Below, in pieces: positions 37,288-52,249 of a DNA stretch of 64,000 nt. A model generated the notes under the pieces. The model saw only the letters and a program-made list of their open reading frames with translations, had not been told where the DNA came from and ran no database searches. The translations under genes were made by a program, and so were the position numbers. Positions within the stretch are counted from its first letter, which is position 1. Every line of letters starts with the position of its first letter. Source of the stretch: Seison nebaliae. Taxonomy: Eukaryota; Rotifera; Pararotatoria; Seisonacea; Seisonidae. The DNA lies in the NCBI GenBank assembly GCA_023231475.1, contig JALJEE010002203.1:1-64000 (forward strand), in the 5' to 3' direction.

Positions 37288-40200
37288 TCATAAGTTAACC
37301 ATATCGTTCCGATGGTTTTTAACGTCGTTCGATTCCTCTTCACTCGAATCAACAATTTGAGAAGATTTAGTAGAATGTCCTGAAGAATTACCACTCTCCA
37401 ACATCTGTTGTCTCATTAAACTTTCTTGAGAATTATTCTAATTAAAGGAAATTTCATTATTTAAATTTGAAATAAATTATTAACAGGATCGATGTCTAAA
37501 TCATCTTGAACACTCTTCTGTAAATTTCGTAATGATTCTGCATATTCCATTTCATTTATTTCTTCTATTTAGAGATGGGAGAGATACGAAAATGGTAATG
37601 AATTGTGAAAAGAATTAAAATTTAACGTTTAGTTGGAATATATTCTGGACAGAAGCGATTGTATTGATGATAAGTGGAATATTCCTCTGGTATTGGCATG
37701 GATGTGACGTTCGACGATCGATTCATAGAATTGATAACATTCGAATTTTTCATTATCGGATGACCATTACGTGATATGGATGCTAATGGTTTATATGAAT
37801 TATCTGATTCTGATAATTCTTTACAAACGAATGTTGCCGGTCTCATCGAATGGGACGATAATTCCTGATCATTACTCTTTCCGAACGATAATGAATGATT
37901 ATGATTAGATGACGGTGGATGATCATTCGAATTGATATTTGGTGAATTGGTCAATTTTAAACGAAGTTTCTCATATAAACTATTCGTATTATTTATGTTG
38001 TTATTATTATTGTTATTTTCATCAATCATTGAAAATGTCATATTTGAATTCTCCAAATGTTTCACCATCGTCGGTGTCGCATGATAGAGACCACTCTGAT
38101 TTGAATTGAATGAACTATAAGCGACACTACGACGTCGTTTTTCTCCCGGCGATTCTTGAAGCATTAAACGATTCACTTTCGCTAACGAACAATATTTGTC
38201 GTTTTCCTGAGAATTATTCAATCGTAAAAACGGTTTATTTGACGCCGTATCACTTTCAATTCCATTACTGCCATTATCATTCGAATCGAATTTTCGATTG
38301 AATGTTATCGAATCATTTTTTATACATTTCGTTTTCACTTGTAATTGAGAATTACCACTGATTTGTGATGATGATCCACTATCGTTATATAAACTCTCAT
38401 TATCAGCATGTGGTGGTAGAATGATTGATGATTTTTGCAAATCAATCAAATTCACTTGTCTATTATAAATATCATTCTTATCATCTTTGTTAATTGAGAG
38501 TGGTGGAGTGACACGTAATTCCATCGTTTTAGTACTGATCGATTCTGGTGGTGTTAAACTCTGATTACATTTAATGTCATTCGATTGTGATGTATTACTA
38601 TCTGAACTCTTTGCTACTAATGTACTTCTTAGAGACGATGATTGTCGATCCGAGAATGAATATTGAAAGAGCGAATGGTCAGGACATTGACGTTGAAGCC
38701 GATTTTCCGTCATTTTTTGTGATAATTGTTTTTGAATTTGTGAACGTTTTTTCCTCTCATATTTAGCTCGTTGTTTCTTCCTTCGATATCGTACCAATAA
38801 TGCAACAACGATAACATTCAACGTTAGAATGATAAGACCGACAGAACAAAATATTAAAATGAATCGACTTGTCCTACTAATTTCATGTTTCTCTTCGAAA
38901 TATTTATGTGGATCGGATAATTTGAATTTGTTCAATAACGACAATGGATTTGGAAGGAATTCCGATTGACTATTACTTGGCGCAGTTCGTATAATAAGAG
39001 TATTCTTATTATTCGATGAACATTCTCCTAAATCATTTCGACTAATCACACTTATACGATATTGAGAATTTGGACGTAATTTTTTGAGATTAATTTGATT
39101 TTGATCAGAACTCAAAATTCTTCGACTATTCTCTCCAATCACATATTTATGTTTTCCCAATAATTTATATTCCACTAAAAATTGTTGCGACATCCCACCA
39201 TCATAACCAGGAATCCAAGAGAGTTTAATCGACGTCGATGTCATATTGGAAGTTCTCAAAGTCAAAATTGAATCAGGTTTCGTTAAACTGTTCAATTCAT
39301 AAGTTATAATTTTATGGTCGACAAAATTTTTTATTTGACATTCATATTTTGCATAATCGGTCGTCCTTCTTATATCGTCAATTATCAGTTCACTTAAATA
39401 CCAAGGAATTAATGAATCATTCTTTCCCTTATTCTTTTCAGTGAACAAATCCGTTTTAATGGTTATTCTTCGACGTTCTTGTTCACTCAATTTATTTATT
39501 GGAATTGTTAATTTAGACCAGGAGAATGATGGTTTTGGATTACCTCTACCGATACATCGTAAAATTTTACGATTTCCTTCCACTTCCACATTGTGAGCAA
39601 CTTTCTTCAATAACATTCCTGGTTCATAACTTTGCGGTCTGGTTTCCAAGAATAATGAAACATTTTTCCTCATCGATCCGATAGTATTGTTGACCACACA
39701 ATAATAATTGGCAATATCATTAATTGATAACGAATTGATTTTTAAAGTTACTCGTTTTTTATTATTAGACAAATTATCCATTAATAATAAGTATTTTTTT
39801 GAATTTTCTGAATTCACTTCAATCGGAATCATATCCATTCCATATGATTTATAGAATTTTACATTCTCTTCAATATGTAACGGTAAACCATCGACAACAC
39901 AAGCAAGAATGGCATTTTCATGTTCACGATAATGTTGTCTATCCGTTTTGAAATCAATGATTTCCGCACCATATCTGATAATTAATTCAAATTGGAATAT
40001 TAACGTTCCAATTGTATTGGTCATTTCCATTTCGTACATTCCAGCAATATCACGAGATGCTCGATGAATAATTAATCCTTTTGAAGTGAATTCAAAATTC
40101 TCTCGATCGATTAAATCATCACCAGTAACTGACTTGATTCGAATATCATTCGGCCAAGGATTACTTTCGATCACATTCTCCAGAGATATGGTTTGTACTT

Positions 40201-42471
40201 CATCTAATTGTTCTTTTGCATAAATTCTCGTCAGGAGTTCATTCTGTGTCTTCGTAAGAATGGGTGAGAAATGAATGTTCAATTTCAACTGGGACCGTTT
40301 CGTTTCCGTTTGAATATTTTCGTCAGGTTTCACTTTCATAATGTATTCTTCCGGATCTTGACGACATTCCAAAATGTGACCATTCAAATCTTGTTTGACT
40401 TCAAAATTCAATTCAGATTTCGCCGCACCAGTTTGATTTTTATAAGAAATTTCTGATGTCGCTCCAGAAACATAAGTCAACGGTTCACCGTCCAATAACC
40501 AAATAATGGACGGTGACGGATTGGCAGCACTAGTCTCACATTTGAATGTGTAGATGGTATCAGCAACCATTTGAATATTTGGAGCTTCTAATTGTACGAA
40601 AGTTGCTGGGAAATAAATATTGAGAATGTGACTTTGTCGAAGGAAATGATTTGGAAATATTCGTTTCTGGAAAACTTTACAAGAAATTTCCGTCGTATGA
40701 TCTAATTGCGTCGGTTTGAAATTGAGGATAGATTGTGTCAATCCCATACTCGCTTTATATGATAATAATTCTGGATTCTCTATGAGAATTCCATTTTGTC
40801 GCCATTCGAATGTCGGTCGAGGATTTCCACCATAAGCATTGCACGAAAATTCAGCCGATGCTCCAACAATTAAATGATTATCGGAATTGACTTGTCTCAA
40901 TTCCAAATGATTTGGCTTAGTCCAAATTTCTATTTGTTTACTAATCGACAATTCACTGTCTTCTTCTCGACATGTGACAACTGCCGAATCCAACTTTTCG
41001 ATTAACGGAATAGAAATGGTCGAAACGGCTTTTAATCCATCTTTCGGCCAATATTTATCAGTTGCTGATGGTCCGATCAATTGGAAGTTTTCACTAATTA
41101 AACCAGTACCATCCTCTCCGTCTACCGTAATGATTTTCCATATCAATTTCGGTGGTGGATAACCGACAGTTGTATTACAAGATATTTGAATTTTCGTATT
41201 TTTCTTCCCATAAATTTTTTGCACATTAAATTTCTCACCTCCCACCAATTGCAATTCGTCGACTTTATAATGAATATCGAGATTGATGGAAGTTGAACGA
41301 AGATATTTCTGTGGTAATCTTCTCGTCGCATCGTTGAATGTTATGCAGGAATAATTGGCACCATTATCCATTTTATTTAATCGATCGATTTTGATAATTG
41401 ATTCCATTTTATCATCGAATAATCGTGAACTATCTTGTCGAGTGTCTGAGATTTGATGATTATTTCGGAACCATTGAATTTTGGGTTTGGGAAGACCACC
41501 TTTCACCACACAACGAAATGTCAAACTATCACCAGAGATCAATTGGTCGAATATTTTCTGGTTTTTATTCTTTTCATTTATCATATTTCCGTTCGATCTC
41601 CTCATGAATAATTCAATGGATTGTGGTGGATCTTCAATTTCCACTTGGATGGCATTTGATACGATTTCTGATTTACTACTATAACCTTTACTGTCATAAT
41701 ATGGATGATTAATATAACAAGAAATATATTTCGAATTTAAATATTTCTTCATTTCTTTGTCAATCGAATGAATCGTCAAAATACTTTGCGATGTGAACAT
41801 CGAAAAATCTTTATTGTTTCCCACTTTATCTTCACTACTGATATTAATATGTTTCGTATTTTCACTCAATAATTTCATATTCAAATCCATTTCTTTATCA
41901 TCGAGATGCCATCGAAAAATCACTTTCGGACGAGTCTTTTTCACGGTACATTTCAATTGTATATTTTGTTGTCCGAATGAAAATTTTGTTGATGAGAAAC
42001 CATCGTTCATCAATCCTTGAGATGGTAATGGTTCGATTTGTTGGAGGAATGGTGACGATGGTTTTACTGCTACTTCTAATTTGGCATCGGCAGTTGCGAT
42101 CGGTTTCGATCGAATTTGACAACTGATTTTTCCTTCGTCATCCCATTGAACTTTTTTGATTCTAATCGAATAATCACCAGCCGTTGTATTTCCTGATAAT
42201 TCGACGTGACTAGTTGAAAATTTCTGTCCTTGATAAGCGACAATTATTACTGGAAAATTTTGAACTAAAATGACATGTGATATAATAATGACTAACAAAC
42301 TACTTTGTCGTTGTGGACCCAAAAGACGAAACCATGATCGCCTTTTATTTTGCATGGAATTATGGCGGACTCACCAAGCAAAATGAGTTGATCGGTTGGT
42401 CTTTCCAAGAATTCGACGGCGGATAAATATTGGAAATAGAGGAGGAATGTGAATAAACGAAGCATTTCCAT
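37288..42471 (-). CDS. sns: Nephrin/Sticks-and-stones-type Ig cell-adhesion receptor
   Basis: Four exons (42471-42297, 42264-37627, 37564-37485, 37437-37288) encode about 1680 residues. A signal peptide (MEMLRLFTFLLYFQYLSA) is followed by extracellular Ig-like domains and one FN3 domain (about 1055-1155). A membrane helix (about 1187-1212) is followed by basic residues and a long Ser/Asn-rich tail of ~470 residues. Eight Ig domains show Cys pairs and Trp. A cysteine-free Ig-like unit lies after the sixth, where nephrin has its spacer, so the order Ig1-6, spacer, two Ig, FN3, TM is that of nephrin, Sns and Hibris. These receptors bind Kirre/Neph partners in muscle fusion and filtration diaphragms. 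Exon 2 could start instead at 42249, making intron 1 47 rather than 32 nt. Two small 3' exons replace an apparent stop at 37622. Sns versus Hibris cannot be separated. Confidence 0.9.
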
Positions 42472-45400
42472 TCTACCTTTCCGATAGAAGAAATTAGTTG
42501 TGAAAGAATTTCTCCTGAAATAGTCAGATTAACTAATAACGATCTGATAATGAAATGAAATGAATTTAGTTCGAATAAATTGTTTGGTTGGGAAAAAAGA
42601 AGGAAGAAAGTTTAATTGAAATATGAACAAAAAAGAAATGAAACGTCAGGTGATAAGAAAAGAACAGGAATATCCATCAAGACATTATATGACGATAACA
42701 AAAGATGTAATCAGAAAAAAATGAATTGTATAAGTCAACTATTTCGAACGACATGAATTAAAATTGACGATTTCGTTTATCTTTCGACATGACGCCGATG
42801 ACGTCTCAAACAATAGAGAAATTTGGACATCTACTGGAGATGGGGGGAAAAAGCGACGAAGAAAAAGTATCCAACGGCGATTGTTTCTTTTACGCAATAA
42901 AGAAATGGATACTGCCGAATTGAATTGTTACCATCGGCAATATTCGTTTTCTTCTACGATTTCCATTATCGATAATAAGTGGTCATCGAAGGAAAGGAAA
43001 CTATTGTTTTTATTATACAGAGAAGACGATATGATGGAAAATGGGAATAAGAAATGGATAGAAATTTATTTATAGAAAAACGACTAAATCAATTCCCAAT
43101 AATTAATTGGCATTAATCAATTAGAAACAAATTAGTGATGCTCAATTCTAGAGGAAATAGTGTCTATCTTTATCGCTTAAAGTTTTTCGCACCTAATGGA
43201 AAATGTGAGAGAATAGCCAATTCGATATCTACAGCTCTTTATTGGAATATAATAGAAAAGTTGTTTAATGTAGCAGTACCTTCACTTTCCTTCGTCATGC
43301 TAAATATGTACTACTTTAACTGGACATTAATTCAATTCGTAAAAAATTAGTGGGAAATAAATTTAATAAATTAACTTCTTATTTCCACAAATGTCTAATC
43401 GTCTTCACATCTGAACTTATTCAATAATATGACACATCTATTCCTAATAGAAATTGATGAAATTGATTTGACTCATTCAATTCATTATATGAAAATTGGG
43501 AAACGATTTTATTCTTGGACTATTTATTTTGTTTAAGGGGAAAGGAAAGATTGAATTTAATATTCAAATATGCGATATGTATTTGAAATGGTATTGATAA
43601 GAAGAGAACTTGAAATAATTTGGGAATGAGTTTGAGTGAAGAAAGCGGAAAATATTAATGAATACTTGAGTGATCAGTTACATGATAATTATCGACATTT
43701 ATTTATCTTTTTCGTTCTTTCTCTTTCGTCATTGTAATCGAAAATTGAATGAAATGAAAGATGAAGAAAGGAATGTCATTCCATAAAGACTCGACATCGA
43801 TTCCTCCATATATTTAATGAAGGAATGCTAGCTTGGCATGGTGAATGCATTCCAATTTGAATGACATGCAAACCAAATTAAAAATCCATAAAACTAGGAA
43901 TCTCCATTGAAATGAATATTTAACTAGCTGATGAAGCGATGAGTACTCGTAAATTAAAGATTGGTCGTTGCTGTTCATTGGGAACGAGTAGTCTTACAAT
44001 GAAAGGAAATAGTGAAAAGTCAATCATATGCTATGGTCAATCAATTCTCCTTCTTTTCCTTCCAATGTTCCTTTAGGGAGATCTTTAGAGAAGAGAAATA
44101 TTTATCAGATAAATGGTCGTTGATTCAAAATAAAACAAATTAATTTCTCATTAGTTTTACGATTTTTTTTAATGGTATTGGGATTCGTCTGCCATACCAA
44201 CTAATTTCAGAACGAACAATTTTTGTGTCTGGAGACATAACTGAGAGAAGAAGATGAGAATGAAGAAGTTTCTTTTTGGAACTTCCATTAAATATTACTT
44301 GTTTATATTTTCGTCTTTTTACGGTTTTTATCTCACGTTCTTGAATAAAGATGTGATCAAGAAACACAGAAATCGTCCCTTAAATGTCTCACGAATGGAG
44401 ATTGGAGTCCCTGACATTCAAGAGCGGTCATTATCATGACGATTATTATTGAATGTTCATTGTAGAAGAAAAATGATGATAAACTGAATTAATTTTGCCT
44501 ATCAATCAGGATGTGAAAACGGGTCAGATACGTAAATCCCGTTCGAATTCGTCATCGAATTGAATATGTGATGTAGAAATGAAAGGAAATAGTTGGAAGA
44601 AGAAATATTTGCGAGTCGCAAATGAATTGGAAAACCTTAAAGGAATATTCGGCAAATAGAAAGATTATTCCTAAACGAAATTTTATATGGTAGTTTTAAT
44701 TCGTTCATTAACAATTGAAACAATTGTTTGAAGTTCACTTATGTTAGCAATTAAGACCTTCTTCTTTCACCATCGTTCAACGATGATTCTGATACCTATA
44801 ATCGTTTACAGTTGATTGATTATTAAAATTTTAATTATACGACTTTTCCAAAGGAGAGAAATCTTCCTCTATATAATACTGGATTAATGGGACAATAATC
44901 GACTAATATCATGCTGACAATGAATCGATAAATTTTATGAAATTTTGACGATTGTTGATGGAAATCGAATAGTTTATTCTCACCAAACGTTTAACCAACA
45001 GATAATTATATTAATTAATTTTGTAACATATCGAATGACGAACATTTGCTACTTTTCGTAATTATTATTATGATCCGAGTTGATGGTGCTTATTATGATT
45101 CTAAACCATAAATGAATAGTGAGAGATATTGACGATAGGATATCAATGTAAATAATTATTTACCATATTTATCATTATAATTGAAACAAAAATTCTATTT
45201 CGAATGATTAAATCTCATGGAGGTGAAGATGACGAAGTCTTATTAATGAGAATAACAATATCAATAATCTAAAACAATAATGACAACAATGTAACGATGT
45301 TGGGCAATGTTGATTATCATATCAACAGAACTTTTAATACTTTAGAAAAACAATTGACAAATAATATTAGGGTCAAGATTTATTATTATATCTTTCGCCT

Positions 45401-48400
45401 TTGCCCGTTGCAGATTGCCATGGCGAAACATGTGGAATAATCGTTCTAATATAATTAGAGTTTAAACTTGAGGAAAATAGGTTATCACATTTTCAGTGAT
45501 CAGTTTAAAAAAGGAGTTGAACATACTACGTATTTCTTCCATTTCCACACACTTACAAATTGATTCTTTATTTTTACATGAATTCCTTTTCTCTCCTCAC
45601 AATAATTTCTCGTATTGTTTCCAGTGAATAACTTAAGAATTCGACGCGTCGCTTATCGATCGGTAGTCCAGTTCCAGCATATCGATGAACTTATTCTAAT
45701 GGTTTCGTATTACCGAAATTGATTGAATGGTAAAACTTTGTTACTATTGTTGTTGTTGTGGGTGTTGGTGAGTTGATAAGAGAAATAGGAGAAAATAAGA
45801 TTTTCTTTAGAAATTATGATCAAATCTTATAAAAGTGGAACTTAGATTGGAGAAAATGCAAGAAATGTACATAGGAAGAAGAGTTGTTGAAATTGCGGAA
45901 ATGGTTTTGATAAAAAATCTGAAATGTGGAAGAATTAAACGAGCCGATCTCCAATATTTATTTTCTGCGGTTTTTAAACGTTAAGTGAAGCGATAAAAAG
46001 TGGAAACGTAGAAGAACAAGAAGAATAGGAAAATAAATTTCCGTCTAACTTATTGGTGATTGTGAGAAAGGCTTTCTTCGAATATCGTCATCCCCATCTA
46101 TCACGACTGACACACACTAACAATAATTATAGTAATAGAGGCAGTAAAGAAAATGTTTTGGGTCGTTTGTCCAGTGGCTGGAAAGTTGATCGACCACATT
46201 TTATAGAAATATATATGGAAATTTCGAAGTGATATGAATCAATAATCTTGTTACACAAAAGTAAATTAGACGGAAAATAGCTGATAAAAATTCCTTTTCG
46301 ACATCATACTTATCATTATCATTCGTGTTTCCATGACGACTGACGAATTTATAATTGAAATACAGACAATCTGTTGGGCGAATGGACAAGTAACAGACGA
46401 CCAAATAACAACCAGTTACTTACTAGAAATGTCGAATGACTTATGGCACTGGACGTTAACATATTTTAATAGAATATTTTATAGATTTTTATGCCAATTC
46501 CTCCCAAAATAAGATGAGAAAGTTCATCTAACGATAAATTATAAGGAATTCAATTCGCAAAAAAATCATTTTTCCATCTCCTTTATGGTCAAATTGGAAC
46601 ATACATTTGTCTTTAACGTGAGAAGGAATTGTTGAATTTTCAGAAGAATCAATTGACTAATAAGAAATGTAACAGCTGAACATTCTCATTGTTTTAGTTG
46701 ACCACCCGGTCATCCAATGTTCCATCAGAGAACAATTGAAGAATGCAAATTTACTGGAGAAGAATTGATATTAGACTTAATTGCTCGCCTCACTCTTCGA
46801 TTTTTATTATCATTATTTTGTAACTTGAGAAAAAGTGAAGAATTTGAGTTGGAACTGGACAATGTCCAAGAGGAGAAGAAAAGAATGATAATAATTATGT
46901 AATAAAGATAAAACTTTTCAAAAAGAAAACATTCAATCTGAAGTGACGTAAGAACTGTTGACAAATGATTTACGAACGACTCATCTCAAAATGGAAATAT
47001 TTTGTGGACGAAAAAAAAATTAATTTTCTAACTCATCTTTCAACACCTTGACACTTTGTAATAATGAAACGATGTGAGGAATCTGATGAGAGTGGCATAA
47101 ATCAACAAGGGAATCTGTTTGATTGTGAAACTCGAGTCGAATGGCCACCAGCTGACAATGGAAAGAAATATTCAGAAAGTAACATAATCTGATAGGATAC
47201 AATTTCCATTGAATATAAACGGCACACGTTTACCTAAAACAATGCGTACTAATAACATAAGGAGAGTAGAAGAAAAGAATTATTCGACCTAGTCAAATTA
47301 AAGATGATTAGTAAAATTGATGAAATTCATGAAATAAAAATGACAATTCAGAACCTTCTAATCTTTCGAACTAAAAATTCGAATGAAATAGAATAAAAGA
47401 ATTCGAAATTGAAGAGAATGTCCGTTTCACATCCTTCTACCATATTTGGGGGGGGATGATAACTGCTACTACCGAACAACTACTAATAATGATGTTCGGC
47501 AACTTGTTCATTTGTCCATAGATTCAACATGCAGTTATTAATAACGCTTCAGAGAATTCATGACGATTGTTTACTACGTCCGTTTTCATCGTCATAAATC
47601 AATCTGCAGACGTTTGACCATAAAGCTGCCGGGGACACTCTCACGTACTGTACGTGTATATACAGAGAACAACAGAGAGAGTTGGTTAGAAACCGCCCCT
47701 CAAGCCAAATTGTTTGTTTGGACAATGTGCTAACAAACATCAGATAGTTATTGTTCTGTAGGAAATGGGAAGGAATTGTCGGAAATTCTTTGATAAAATA
47801 TGGATCGATTGATGATGTTTAAAGAAGTTTTAATGAAATCAAAAGGCGGTGACATATCAGTTTGAAATTAAGTTATCTTCTGATTTTCTGATCATTGAAC
47901 GGCGTCAACACTAAAATGTTAAAATGATTGAGATTCTTTTTTATATAGTTCTCTAATTTTCCTCTCCTCCAAATAAATAAAACGTTCAATGGGATGAAAA
48001 TGGAACGAGGAAATATTTTGAAGCACTTCTAGTTGAATGTTCGCGTTACCGGAAACAATGATCCAACATTTCCCTGTTGTCTTAACCGAGTTGGTTGGAA
48101 GACAGTATTAATTTAATAAACGTTTGCACTCCTCCAACACTTATTGACGTTGTAATAGAATGTCGTTATTATTGGTCGTTCCACAAATGGCTTACCGTTT
48201 CCTGAAGAAAGCGACTAGAAATCGATGGCGGTTACGTCTCGAAGCCATTCCTCCAACATTTCATGCAATTCACTTACGAACATAAAACATTTCGAAAGTG
48301 ATTGATTTCTTCAATCTATCGAACACTTTCCCAATTGGGAAATATTGGAAGTTTCTTTAACGAACTTTCTTTTCTCCCCCAAATAGTGAGGTAGTCGCCG

Positions 48401-51400
48401 AGAAAATAATTACGATAAACAAATTCTACTATTTGTTTCCATCATTTTGGAACAAACACTAAGAAAATATTTATTTTCTTCCAACTTTTTTTTCAAATAT
48501 CCATTTCGTCATTCTCATCTTTAAGTTAATCATAATAAATGAACGAATTAGTCAAATATTTTCATACAAATCATAAGATACTTGTTTGGAGATGATTTTG
48601 ATCAAAATCATAAGGCTTCCAGTTAAAGAGAAATAACGGTATTAAATGGTCGTCGAACTAATCTATCGATCTAATGAAATGGAAGAATCGTCAAAAATAT
48701 CGTTAGGAATAAAAAAAAAAACAAGGAAATCAGAATATATCGTTAAATGAAAAATAAATAAATATCGATGAAGATGAAATGACAAGAAATTCATTCAAAG
48801 TGGAAAGAAGTGACTTCTAGGAAATTGATGTTCGACCTGATTCCTTAATAATCGATCATTCTATGACAATAAAAGCGATGGACTCTTTCTCATCGTTAAA
48901 CACTCATTATTTACCATTGGTAGTTTTTTCCTTTCTTTTCAAATATTACAATGAAGAAGCGGTTTTCCCTTCTCCTTATTTATATTCTTTTGCGAATTCT
49001 TTATCCTCTACGATGCCGCAGTAATTCATCTATTTTCTTTCCGTGAAGTTTCTTCTTCTCATTGTCATTCCTGATTACTTTCGTCTGTCAATCTGATGAA
49101 GATTTGATGACATGCTGCTACGATTGATGATGATATAAACAAAGTCAATTGACACCGTTTATAAATGACAATAAAAGAGATTTCCATCATTTCGACGATT
49201 TCAAGTCGAATTTTATTTCAAGAAAATTTAAAAAAAACTATTTATTAATCAAACATCGTCGCTATATTACGTCGTCCATTGGAGGTGAATGAATCAGAAA
49301 GATTTCATTCCGGATATAATAAAATAACTAATTATATTTCCTTTGTTAAAATAACAGTTGGTTGCTTCCTTCAGACAAACCTGAATTTTCTGACGAATAT
49401 TAGCAGTTATTTTACTGGAAGAATGTATTGGGAATTCGATAAAAATTAATTCTACTAATTTGATGGTCATTGAAAAGAATTATTAGAAGTAGAAAGAAAA
49501 ACGTGAAATTTTTACATAATATTGAAAGAGGAAATAAATTTCGAAACTCATTTATTTGAGCCTAGGTGATTTGGTAGACGAACCTTACCTTTTTCCCCAT
49601 TTATTTCGAGCAATCACATTTCTTCACCTTCAGACAAATTTCTAATTGATCTGGTTGTTTATTTTGCGGAAGATGAAAGTAAATTAAATTACAAATGAAT
49701 CGAATGGAATCCAATGTAAATTATATAAAATTAATAACAAATATTGAGAGGGAAACAACCGTTGTTTGAGGCTCTTTCTTTTTTGGGCAACGGAAATTAA
49801 ACTAAATTTATTTATTCTCACTAACACTTTCCTTTCGAAGTAGTAGAAGAAGAGCCTAATCTCTATGACTAGACATTTACGTACCATTTTAGGGCGGAGT
49901 AGATATATTAGTACTTAATAATTCATTTGACTTGTGGTTATTCGATGAACGTTAAAATTTCATATTATTATTACTCCTCCTCCACCTCCGATTCTTCTAG
50001 AAGGAATTAGAATGGAATTGAGGAATTGGAACGATGATTGGAACGACGGCTGACGTAACCAGTTGTGGTGTGTTGATGCGAATACGAATGAAAGACGAAC
50101 ATTTGAAAAAGGAAGAGGTAAAGGAAAGATCAATATATCATATTTCTTCTTTATTGCAACAATCGTTTTTGGGAAACGTGAGCATTGTATGTTTTCGGAT
50201 TAATTGCTTCCCATCTTCTGATAATGGTTAGAGAACATTATGTTTCTCTTTCATATTTCTCAGTAGATCGATCGCATGTTCTACGATTATCATACCAATA
50301 TTATGAAGTAGAAGATCATCAGTATTTCCGAAAATATTCTAATATCCATTATCAACATTTCATCAATAAGTTCACCCGACACCGAAATATACAATTATCA
50401 TACAATTTCCTAGTATTAATAATCTTCCCTAATTCTTTCCAAGAAAATTTTAATCGAAATCTTCTTCGAATTTTTTTTTCATAAATAAATAAACTAAAAA
50501 AATTCAAGATTAAATTTGTGGAATCGATTCATTTATTGGAGTTATCAAAAACGTGGAAAAGTGACGTCGTATGTTTCAAAGTGGAGAATTGTTATTGAGA
50601 AATGGCAATACACGATAAATTTTGACTTTAACCGAAAATGGGAAATTGTCGTTTAAACTTCTGTTTGGAGATCGAATGCGTGTGTCGATTACATGAAGTA
50701 GTTTAACAAAAACCTTTTTCCGGTATAAACGGAAGGAATTGTTTAGTTGATGTAATGATATGTACTATCAATTCACAGCTAATAGATCATTGTTGCAATA
50801 TCGGAAGTGGAACCATGAACTGAATAGCAAGGGAATACGAACATCATGTTTACGTAATAATTCGACAAAAATATTGGGAAATCTCCCACTTTCAATCTGA
50901 TCAAAGATCACTACTTATTTATTCGTTAGCCAATTGTTAGATTACATTGGAGAGAAAAGGTTATTTTTGAAAAAGGATCTATATGATGTCGTTTCCGTTA
51001 TTTCACAAACATCTCTCCATTCTCTTTCATGTTCTCAATTTACGGAAGTCAATGATTATTAATCAATTGACGACATATATAATTGAATGGTAAGTCCCCC
51101 CCAAAATAAGAGTAGGAAAAGTAGCAAACGATTAGAATGAAAACGGTGGTAGACGACTGTTTGGAAATCGCACGAAATTTTCGGGAGAGAAGTTTATGAA
51201 AAGATTATGAATAAGAGAAAAGTTCGATACTTGACCAGGTTTAAGATAATTGAATGTAAAATTATTAATATCATACACTCCTTCCCGTTCGGTAGGCGAT
51301 TAGAAATGGTTGAATTGAAATAAGTCTCGATGAATATAAAGTCATAAGAAATGATGAGAGGAGATTCGAAATCGAGAAGAGAATTAGGGAAAACCAGCTT

Positions 51401-52249
51401 TAACGATTATAATAATCCGGAAATATTTTCTTTCTAACTGAAAAAACTTTTCGAATCATCCTTTCCCCGTTCACTATTCTTCATTCACATCTTTCACTCG
51501 AACAGTAAATGAATATGAGAAATATCGAATTTGGTAAACGATAGTAGTAATTCTACTCCTAACGCTTGTTCATCATGAGTTGTGTGAAATGATATGATGA
51601 CCTCGACTAAGCTTAAGAGAATGAAAATAAAAGAAAAAAAGGTCATAATCATCTGATACTGCCTCACATAGACACATCGATCTTCACTAGATAGAGTGGA
51701 TGGATGTTCATCCTTCTTCTTCATCTGAACTTCAACCAGGTGATGGAAATGAAGAGTTATGAACAAGTCTCATTCCATAAATCATTTAGACACATAAAGA
51801 AGAAATCTCTAATTTTAACGACTTCATCCATCTTCTCCCAAAACATATGACAAAAACACTTATTAATAAAAATATGGATACATTAAATGCAGGAAGTGAT
51901 TCGGACATCATTCAAAAGAATTTTGTTAGCCAAACTATTAGAAGTTTCTTATCAGTTTAACGTGCTTATATGGATAAACTAAAAGAAGAAGGAGGAAATT
52001 GTGCGATATTTAAATTGTCTAATGGAGATAATTTAATAAGACACCAGAATAAAGTCTCGTTGTCGAACGAAGATGCAAACATTTTCTTTCGAATTATTTC
52101 CATTTTTCAGTTATCCATCAATGTTCGAGAAGAAATTAAAGACTTAATTTTTATGGGAAACTAATAACGGTTAAGATGATGGCGGTTAAAGATGAATTGG
52201 AAGGGTCATTCACAACATAACTACCATATATTTATTGCTCGGAGACAAT

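Noticed and set aside
37613..37630. Apparent stop codon of the nephrin-like ORF at 37622
   Set aside because: A GT donor just before it and two further in-phase exons (37564-37485 and 37437-37288) extend the protein; the stop is intronic.
42764..43075. 103-codon ORF divergent from the nephrin-like gene
   Set aside because: No ATG near its start, no recognisable feature, and an open run of this length is expected about once by chance in this window.
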